This document shows positions 20,047 to 26,990 of a DNA stretch of 26,990 bases, piece after piece. Position 1 is the first letter of the stretch. Every line of letters starts with the position of its first letter. Position numbers and translations under genes: made by a program. The notes under the pieces are model-generated. The model saw nothing but the letters and a program-made list of their open reading frames with translations. It was not told the origin of the DNA and made no database searches. The stretch covers positions 109,896-136,885 of the forward strand of contig NW_004443593.1 of NCBI RefSeq assembly GCF_000330505.1. Direction: 5' to 3'. Source of the stretch: Entamoeba invadens IP1. Taxonomy: Eukaryota; Evosea; Mastigamoebida; Endamoebidae.

Positions 20047-20604
20047 GGTTTTTCTTTTTTCTACAATTTTTGGAAATGTTTTAATTTAAACACCAATGAT
20101 ATTGGAATTTTCATCAACAAAAAAATTTTAAAAAATGTTTTATAATAGAAAATAAATGAATTATAAAGTTAATAATAATATTTTTTGTGCTTAACTGTAA
20201 ACTATTTCTATACAGTTCCTTTGTATTTATATTCTTTGTATCCAATATGTTTTTGTTATCATCAGTTTTATCAATTTGTCGCTTGAGATTCCTACTTAAA
20301 AAACATGTTTTTTTACAAATTCTGTAGTGATATCCGAAACTAGTGTTGTGTTTTTTCGAGTAGTTATCCGACTTTATCTCCTTTGTGTCTATTTTTCTCT
20401 GTAAATTCAACTGAGCAATAAAAAAGTGCCAAATTTTTGTTTATTCTCTGAATTATCTTTAGAAAATTCAAAAAATAAATAAATCGTTTGCTCGAGTTGA
20501 TTTCGACATCCTGCTGGTTTATATTTGATTGAAAACAAACATAATTAGTTTTATTTCTTTTTTGTGTCGTCTTTTAACATTTAAATTTGGGATTCATAGT
20601 AATA

Positions 20605-20638
20605 AAAGGTTTAAACGTATAAACCTTTTATACGTTTA
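20605..20638. repeat. two overlapping, mutually exclusive perfect hairpins
   Basis: AAAGGTTTA (20605-20613) pairs with TAAACCTTT (20620-20628), 9 bp. TAAACGTATAAA (20612-20623) pairs with TTTATACGTTTA (20627-20638), 12 bp with a 3-nt loop. The shared middle segment means only one can form at a time. Confidence 0.75.
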
Positions 20639-20705
20639 ACAAATCAGAATCATTGAGACTGTGTTTTTTATCAACTTAGCACTTTTTCTTTGTAATTTTT
20701 TATTA

Positions 20706-20748
20706 AAAAAGTCGAGTTGTTTGTTCTTGTAAACCAACTCGTCTTTTT
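20706..20748. repeat. imperfect hairpin with T-run
   Basis: AAAAAG at 20706-20711 pairs with CTTTTT at 20743-20748. After one T-T mismatch CGAGTTG (20713-20719) pairs with CAACTCG (20735-20741). The loop is about 15 nt. It could be a transcript hairpin; no function is assigned. Confidence 0.55.
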
Positions 20749-21586
20749 CAAGTTCAAAACTTAAATAATCTTATCACTTCCATTTTTGGCAAAAAGTTAA
20801 GCAAATTACCTGAGTCTTTATGCTTTACAATTGTTGATAGAACATGTTTATATAATTTAAAACAATTAAGTCACACGACTTGCTATATATCATCAGTGTT
20901 TTTATTCAATTTAATGATAATCAATGGATAATAATATGGCATTACAAACAATGACATAAATAAGGTTAAAACTATTTGCTTAATCATTTCATTTATAAGA
21001 AAATAAAAACAGTGGATTTGGTAATGTAATTGAACATAAATAACGGGAAATTATTGTAAACAAACTTCAAATAAAGTTATCATTTTTTTTGAAAATCAAC
21101 GACTTGATAAACTGGCTGTCTGAAACTCCATAATTTTCTTTTCGACGTTCACGACTTATCTTATTACTTTGATTGTCGTTATTTTATATTCTTTGTTATA
21201 GCAGTTCAATTCATTGTTATATTTGATCATTTAATGCGCATTTGGCAACATGTTCACCAAAAACAATATTGAATACATTTTTTATTTAAGTCGAGTACCA
21301 AATAAATCGTTTTATTTATTGATAAAAAATGGGATAAGACATTTTTTAGTGTGAAAAGTTGATAATCGATTTTATTATTTTTTTGTTTTTAAGTGTATTT
21401 TTTAAGTAATAAAAAAATTAACCAATTATATATTGATAAATAAGGTTAACAGCATAAATTTAGTTTACCGACTTATATTATTAATATAATTGTGATATTG
21501 TTTTTAATGACATTTTAATAATCTGATTAATCAAGGATATAAAAAACATGAAAATTAATTGAAAACACACTATAATGTTTTTTAAA

Positions 21587-21594
21587 AATGAACA
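21587..21594 (+). promoter_or_regulatory. GAAC-like element before the beta-helix gene
   Basis: AATGAACA closely matches the Entamoeba GAAC core promoter element AATGAACT. It ends 19 nt before the ATG at 21614. Confidence 0.35.
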
Positions 21595-21613
21595 ATAAAT
21601 TGTAATTCGTTTG

Positions 21614-24106
21614 ATGTTTCGACTGTTATTCCATCATTTGGATATTAATATCACTCTTTTAATCGTTATTTTTATGACTAACTTTACACTGATATATTCA
21701 CGAGACATCTATGTCGACAACACCTCGGGTAAAGACACCAACCCTGGTGATTCAAAAATATTTCCATTTGAATCACTTCAAAATGCGCTTTCAACACTCA
21801 AAGACACTCCCCCATACGACCCAATTACTATATATGTCAAATCGGGATATTACCCATTTATTAATAAAACTTTGTCTATCACACACAACATTCTTCCTGA
21901 TCCTTCTGTTTATCACTCTTTAACTATTACTAAATATCCAAATGAATCTCCACCAGTAATCACAGGTGGTGTTAAGCTTCCCATTTCATCTTTTCGTGCA
22001 TTTGACGCGACTAAAGACGCGAAACAATATTCAAAAATTCAATCGAAAGTTCGAAGCAAAATCCAAGTGTGTGATTTAAATAATCAATACAACAAAATCG
22101 AGTTGGGCATTTTAGAAGCGACTAATAGTGTTGAAATATTTGTAGATGAACAGCGGTACCATTTGGCGAGGTATCCAAATTCAGAATACACTGACAATAC
22201 ACACTCAACTGATCGTATTTATGTCCTTCCACCAACTGATAATACAACTTTGTTGGTACCTAATATTGCAGGATATTATTTCCCACTAAAAGAGGTTATG
22301 TGTGCAAATTACCCTCTTTTTAAAAGCGAAAAACCTATATTAGGCATCCACTACTATCTCTATAAAAACACAACAAATTACTGGACTATTTCATCTCGTT
22401 TTGATTGTGGAATTCCAACACAAAAAGATGGGGCTTATTGGACCATAAAACGTGAAAAAATAGCCGGCGCGTTGAACCCCATAGAGTCTTCTGGAGCTCA
22501 TGGTAAGCCAATTCTTCAAGACGAAAATTACGTGTACAGAGGTAACATGTGGACTGCTTATGCCCCCGACCGATATGGAAGGACGTTTTATTACAGTGAT
22601 AATATCATAGATAAGTATGCTCAATATCAAGAAATCTGGCTGAGAGGGTATTGGCTCATCTTTGCACACGACCAAATTGTCCGAGGAAAAGTCGACAATT
22701 CAACACGGAAAATCACTGTTGACAGAGACTTTGGGAAGAACCCCGACTTTCAAGGAATAATGAGTGGAAGACCTTTTTATATATTTAATTTACTTGAAGA
22801 GTTGGACGAAGAGGGGGAGTACTATATCGATTATGAAGACAAAAAACTTTTCATATATCTTAAAGAAAACGCAGCAAAAATATGGATCACTCAGAGCACA
22901 TTTAATCTCATTCACGTGTATAACGTGACAAATGTAACAATTAAAAATATTATTTTTGAATATGCAAGAAAAAACCTTGTCCATTTTACACTTGTGAATA
23001 ATTCTAAAATTACTAATTGCACATTCCGCCATTGTGGTCTAAGAGCACTTTATTTCTCAGGTACACACAACAATAACATTACACATAACATTTTCTATGA
23101 CACGGGATCTGAAGCTGCGCTTTTGGACTGTGGTAATATATCAACTTTATATAATGGTAAATGCTATTTAGAACACAATTATGCAAATTCAAGTGCACAA
23201 GTTTACTTTAATTTTGTACCTGCCTTTTCAATAAAAGGAGTTGGAAATTTCATGAAACATAATTTGGTAGAAAACACGCCACACATCGCATTTTACCACG
23301 GAGGTGCCAAAATAGAAATTTCATATAACGAAGCCAGAAACTTTTGCACAAGAGCTTCTGATTGTGGTGCTATTTATTCTGGAACACATTGGGAGTTTGT
23401 TGGCAATGAAATTAAAAACAATTACTTTCATGACTCTGTTGGATTTGGGAAGGAAAATTCATATGTAATAGGATTGTATTTGGACGACAACTTAAGTCAT
23501 CACATAGTGTACCAAAATGTCGTTTCCAATATAGTTGGGATGTGTTTAGTCTTGGCTTCAGGAAGAAGCAACACTGTTTTTAATAATATTTTCTTCAAAT
23601 GTAAAATAGGGTTCTCGGGTAATTCAAAGGGGGTATATAGGTACCACACAACACCAGGAATGTTTTATAATTTGCTTGATACAATGGAAACAAGTGGTGT
23701 GGATAGGTATTCACCACCATGGAGTGTTCAATTTCCAGAGTGGAGTAAATTGCCTCTAACATCAGATGAGTTGATAAAAGAACAGAATTTACATTGGCTA
23801 GTGATGGAAAACACAGATATATACTGTAATGTGTTTTCTGGAAGTTATAATATGGATTACAGGTTTTTGGAAAATTGTGACAAATACATCAGAAGATTTG
23901 AGATGAACACCAACTCAAGTCAAACAACCACTTTTTATGATTATAAAAATGGCGATTTCAGAATGAGGAAAAACAGCCAAATTTATAAATACAAATGTTG
24001 GAAGGAAATATCTTTGGAAAATATTGGTATTAACAAAGAAGACAAAACTGTTGACATTTTAGAAATGTCAAGTTGTGTGGCTATATTACTATTGTTAATT
24101 TTATAG
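21614..24106 (+). CDS. surface right-handed parallel beta-helix protein, putative carbohydrate-active enzyme
   Basis: An 830-residue protein from ATG 21614; the TTG just before it is not used. Seen: an N-terminal hydrophobic signal segment (about residues 11-29, TLLIVIFMTNFTLIYS); then IYVDNTSGKDTNPG and PFESLQNAL, the usual opening of bacterial parallel beta-helix proteins; ELDEEGEYYIDYEDKKLFIY near residue 395; Asn-rich beta-helix coils (NNSKITNCTFRHCGLRALYFSG is typical); GAIYSGTHWEFVGN near 585; GLYLDDNLSHHIVYQN near 620; and a hydrophobic C-terminal tail (CVAILLLLIL) suited to GPI anchoring. The motif series is that of bacterial secreted beta-helix proteins of the pectate-lyase-like superfamily, many of which act on polysaccharides. 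The substrate cannot be told from sequence. There are many NxS/T sites. Bacterial-like family membership suggests old lateral transfer, though base composition and codon use now look host-like. The stop is TAG. Confidence 0.85.
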   Translation: MFRLLFHHLDINITLLIVIFMTNFTLIYSRDIYVDNTSGKDTNPGDSKIFPFESLQNALSTLKDTPPYDPITIYVKSGYYPFINKTLSITHNILPDPSVYHSLTITKYPNESPPVITGGVKLPISSFRAFDATKDAKQYSKIQSKVRSKIQVCDLNNQYNKIELGILEATNSVEIFVDEQRYHLARYPNSEYTDNTHSTDRIYVLPPTDNTTLLVPNIAGYYFPLKEVMCANYPLFKSEKPILGIHYYLYKNTTNYWTISSRFDCGIPTQKDGAYWTIKREKIAGALNPIESSGAHGKPILQDENYVYRGNMWTAYAPDRYGRTFYYSDNIIDKYAQYQEIWLRGYWLIFAHDQIVRGKVDNSTRKITVDRDFGKNPDFQGIMSGRPFYIFNLLEELDEEGEYYIDYEDKKLFIYLKENAAKIWITQSTFNLIHVYNVTNVTIKNIIFEYARKNLVHFTLVNNSKITNCTFRHCGLRALYFSGTHNNNITHNIFYDTGSEAALLDCGNISTLYNGKCYLEHNYANSSAQVYFNFVPAFSIKGVGNFMKHNLVENTPHIAFYHGGAKIEISYNEARNFCTRASDCGAIYSGTHWEFVGNEIKNNYFHDSVGFGKENSYVIGLYLDDNLSHHIVYQNVVSNIVGMCLVLASGRSNTVFNNIFFKCKIGFSGNSKGVYRYHTTPGMFYNLLDTMETSGVDRYSPPWSVQFPEWSKLPLTSDELIKEQNLHWLVMENTDIYCNVFSGSYNMDYRFLENCDKYIRRFEMNTNSSQTTTFYDYKNGDFRMRKNSQIYKYKCWKEISLENIGINKEDKTVDILEMSSCVAILLLLIL

Positions 24107-24845
24107 TTGGCTTTCTTTTATTTGTTTAAAAGCTTTTAATGTTAATTTATAACATAAAAAAACAGTAAAATCATTAAATTTGTCTTATAAACAAAACAAC
24201 ATAAGTATCTATTATATATAATATCATCATTATGATACAATGATTATTAAGTAACATTTACACTTTACTTAAAAATTAAAATTCAATTTGTGTTTGTTTA
24301 TCTTTCCTTTAATTATAAATAATTTGTAAGTAAAATTAACTATTATAACACTTGTTATAAAGAACAAAAAATGGATTATGTTTTATGAATTCATTTTTTA
24401 AAATTTGATATTTTATATGAATATTTAATTAGTGAAGACACGTGCCCGTTTTTTCTTCAAATAGAATTCAAAATATATATAGTACTTTAGATTGACACGT
24501 GGTGATTGAAATAACGATTTCTTCAAATCTTGAAAAGCATTAAAAATTTTTGGATATAAATGATATATATGTATTGATATATTTAGAAAAATTCCATTGA
24601 TAATGAATTATTTTAAATAACTTCAAATATAACCAACAACAACCAATTGTAATTCGTCTTATACTGTTAAAAAAAGAAACTGTCATGTCCAAATTAAAAA
24701 GAGTACAATATTTGGTTGTAAACAATTACAATTAAACAAAGATTTTTTATTTATTTTTGTTTTAATGTAATGTGTTTAAATAACATTTAAGTCTTTAACA
24801 TTTATTGTTGTAAATTGTTTTGTTTTTTGTCTATATAATCAAAAC

Positions 24846-25310
24846 TAGAGTCATTCTCTAAACTTTGTCCTTTCTCCAACATTGTCCCTCGGTTTTTTAG
24901 ATCTCAATTACAGGAATATATCGGGAAAATTATTCGAAACACTAAAAAAACATTGTTTCATTTTTTTCCGTTTTTATAATTTAATACCTATTTCCCAATT
25001 ATTTAAAAATTTTGTGGTGTATTTTTTGCATAAGGAACCACTTTAAAAAACTGATTTTACAAACAACTTCTTTTATAAAACATTTTGTGTATAAAATATA
25101 ATTTAAAAAAGCTTTGTTATTTCTTCAAACAATGTATTATTGACAAAAAAAAATAAATGATTTTTGTTTTAAATAACTGGAATTAGAAAAAAAACAAAAA
25201 ATAATTAAAATTATTAAAAAAAATGATTATTGGGCTTTTTGAAAAAAATACAAAATATTTTGATTATAACTGTCCAGAAATTAATGGACAACGTTTGGAG
25301 AATGACTTTA
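24846..25310. mobile_element. candidate mariner-type MITE, about 461 bp, TA-flanked
   Basis: The left end at 24849-24870 starts AGTCATTCTC and ends TTGTCC. The right end at 25286-25307 is its reverse complement with two mismatches in 22 bases. One extra base and then TA lies outside each end (24846-24847 and 25309-25310), as for a TA target duplication. The inside is A/T-rich with no open frame. TTGTCC is repeated just inside the left end, and a GGACA/TGTCC pair lies just inside the right end. Its termini do not resemble those of the 14767-20046 transposon. Confidence 0.6.
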
Positions 25311-25408
25311 TAAAAATTAATTTTTAATAATAAATGCAAACAAATAACAAACCTATCATACTATTTTAAAATACAAAACAATAATTGTATTAATTGTTTT
25401 TGATCTTC

Positions 25409-25420
25409 AAAAATCATTAA
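25409..25420 (+). promoter_or_regulatory. initiator-like element before the LRR gene
   Basis: AAAAATCATTAA directly precedes the ATG at 25421 and resembles the Entamoeba initiator AAAAATTCA. Confidence 0.3.
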
Positions 25421-26332
25421 ATGGCAAAACTTGACCCATTTCATATGATGATTGTCTCACAATATTTTACTGGTATTTCTGATTTTAAAAATCTTGAAAA
25501 TGTTCACCCGAAATACAAAGGAAACATGTTAAAGTTCCACTTTAACCCAATACCACTCACTCCTGAAATTCTTCCTTTATTCCCAAATGTCGAGACTTTA
25601 AACGTCTGGAGTCTTTTCGATTATTTTTATAATTTTTACGACTTAGTTAAAGATTCGCTTCATCCAGATATTATAAAGATAAAGGCTCAGAAAAATACAC
25701 GAAAGAATTTTAATTCTATAAAATGCGAATTTGTGCATTTAAATATCTGGTATGAAGTCTCTTATAGTCGTTCCTTGATTACAGAAAATGGGAAAATTTC
25801 ATATAAGAATATTAGTTTGTTAGAAGATGAACGTAAAAGGTATGGTCACATAATTCCTCTAAACGTGAATAGTCTCGGGGATTATTGTTTCTATTGCGAC
25901 AAAACGTTAAGTGAAATTAAAATACCAAATAGTGTGACAAGACTCAATTATGAGTGCTTCTATCTGTGCACCAGTCTGACCAAAGTTGTTCTTCCAAAAA
26001 CTTTAAAAGAGATTCAAGGACTTTGTTTTGATGGTTGTAAATCGTTGAGAGAAATAAAAATACCAGAAAATGTTAATATAATAGGATGTAGAGCTTTTTT
26101 TAATTGTGAAAGAATCTCAAAAGTGGAAATACCTGGAAGTGTTAAAGTACTAAGAGACTACACTTTCGCCAATTGTGAATCACTCAGAGAAGTGGTTTTA
26201 CACAAAGGAACGGTATATATTAGCGATAATGTATTTGTAAAATGTCGTTTAAATACTATTGTCATACCAAAAAGTGTCACACATTTGGAAAACACTGCAT
26301 TTGATGAAAATGTATTGATTATCAGAAATTGA
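25421..26332 (+). CDS. BspA-like leucine-rich-repeat protein
   Basis: A 303-residue protein from a true ATG to TGA. Residues 1-70 (HMMIVSQYFTGISDFKNLE, YKGNMLKFHFNPIPLTPE, FPNVETLNVW) form the N-terminal module typical of the large Entamoeba BspA-like family. From about residue 145 there are about six LRR_5 repeats of 23 residues (SEIKIPNSVTRLNYECFYLC, TKVVLPKTLKEIQGLCFDGC and so on). The family is named after bacterial BspA adhesins, and at least one Entamoeba member is known to reach the plasma membrane without a classical signal peptide. None is seen here either. Function is probably protein-protein binding; the partner is unknown. The repeat region is complete and the length is ordinary for the family. 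It stands alone, about 110 bp after a candidate MITE. Confidence 0.92.
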   Translation: MAKLDPFHMMIVSQYFTGISDFKNLENVHPKYKGNMLKFHFNPIPLTPEILPLFPNVETLNVWSLFDYFYNFYDLVKDSLHPDIIKIKAQKNTRKNFNSIKCEFVHLNIWYEVSYSRSLITENGKISYKNISLLEDERKRYGHIIPLNVNSLGDYCFYCDKTLSEIKIPNSVTRLNYECFYLCTSLTKVVLPKTLKEIQGLCFDGCKSLREIKIPENVNIIGCRAFFNCERISKVEIPGSVKVLRDYTFANCESLREVVLHKGTVYISDNVFVKCRLNTIVIPKSVTHLENTAFDENVLIIRN

Positions 26333-26990
26333 GTTTTTACAAGGTGTTGTGCACAACCAGGCATTTACCAAAATTTACACAGTCAATGCCGTAGCCCAAA
26401 AATGTTTCAGTCTTATTTTATTGAATGTTTTCCCGTTTTTTAAGTCTTTTTCTATCCAAAAATAATATTTTTTGAACTCAATTCTTGAAATTACTCGTTA
26501 CCATTTTTCATTTTTGTGGGGATTATCAGGTTGTTTTTGTTGTAATTTTCCGATTTTTAGGATGATTTGATTACCACCTTTTAGAAAAAATTAGGAGAAA
26601 AAGTTAAGGAATTGTGGCAACAAATCCGAATATAATGGGAAGCAATCGTTTTCGTTACTTCCGTTCTGAAAAAGGTACACAAATAAAGAATAAGAACACA
26701 AATATAGCTTTTGTTTAAATCTATTAATAAGTAAAGAAATACATTATTTTTTAAAACGTAAAACAAAATAAGAAGTATATTACCAATTATTAAATAAACA
26801 ACAAAAACAACACACAAATAACAAAAACGATACCTTGAAACATAAACCGCCTATTATTCAATACTTCAAAAAAAGATCAATACATTAAACAATTTGTTGC
26901 CGACTCAAATAATAAACATTGTATCAATGATAATATAGATAATTAACAGGGAAATTGTACTAAACCGGGATTTACAACGAATCAAATACG
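26333..26990. other. intergenic AT-rich DNA at the window end
   Basis: No gene recognised. The minus-strand frame at 26581-26817 is a run of Val/Ile/Leu/Tyr codons without a domain and is probably chance. Confidence 0.55.

Larger units (their letters stand above)
20047..21613. other. intergenic AT-rich DNA with two hairpins
   Basis: No convincing gene. A 98-codon minus-strand frame at 20114-20410 is Lys/Asn/Ile-rich, has no domain and is probably chance. Two strong inverted repeats at 20605-20638 and 20706-20748 are listed separately. Confidence 0.55.
24107..25420. other. intergenic AT-rich DNA containing a candidate MITE
   Basis: No gene is recognised over 1.3 kb. The short open frames are A/T-rich and random in appearance. 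The interval 24846-25310 is bounded by inverted repeats, listed separately. Confidence 0.6.

Noticed and set aside
20114..20410. 98-codon minus-strand ORF
   Set aside because: Low-complexity Lys/Asn/Ile composition with no promoter or domain; likely chance in AT-rich DNA.

Overview
The window looks like nuclear DNA of an Entamoeba species, most likely a transposon-rich one such as E. invadens. The species is an inference. The grounds are: very AT-rich intergenic DNA; mostly intronless genes with very short 5' leaders; a giant CxxC-rich transmembrane kinase of the Entamoeba TMK type; a BspA-like leucine-rich-repeat protein with the Entamoeba-type N-terminus; a coiled-coil/TLDc gene; and decayed DNA transposons. 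No bacterial operon structure, phage genes or CRISPR arrays were seen.

Layout. 1-1465: AT-rich, with one doubtful small exon on the minus strand. 1466-8920 (+): a 2484-codon receptor kinase frame (signal peptide, very long Cys-rich ectodomain, one membrane span, Ig-like juxtamembrane domain, complete kinase domain), broken only by two TGA codons, each sitting where the repeat pattern requires cysteine. 9957-10523 (+): small secreted, probably GPI-anchored protein. 11043-12241 (-): coiled-coil/TLDc gene in three reading frames (introns or decay). 12482-13609 (+): frameshifted, 5'-truncated TMK copy. 14031-14150 (+): a third, badly eroded kinase remnant. 14159-14244 (+): an intron-containing tRNA gene with intact A and B boxes and a T-run terminator. 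Its best fold gives a UCA anticodon, which would read UGA. 14767-20046: a 5.3 kb DNA transposon with 25-bp terminal inverted repeats next to TA dinucleotides, carrying a dead pogo/Tigger-like DDE transposase on the minus strand. 20047-21613: AT-rich DNA with two strong hairpins. 21614-24106 (+): large surface parallel beta-helix protein resembling bacterial carbohydrate-active proteins. 24846-25310: candidate 461-bp MITE. 25421-26332 (+): BspA-like LRR protein.

How it fits together. Three of the intact or nearly intact genes (kinase, small GPI protein, beta-helix protein) encode cell-surface proteins. The three TMK copies in progressive decay suggest local duplication and gene death. The most interesting point is the coexistence of TGA-for-Cys codons in an otherwise open 7.5 kb kinase frame and a nearby tRNA gene that may decode UGA. 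The conservative reading is a recently dead gene plus an ambiguous tRNA loop. The kinase frame itself ends in TGA and the LRR gene also ends in TGA, so general UGA reassignment is excluded.
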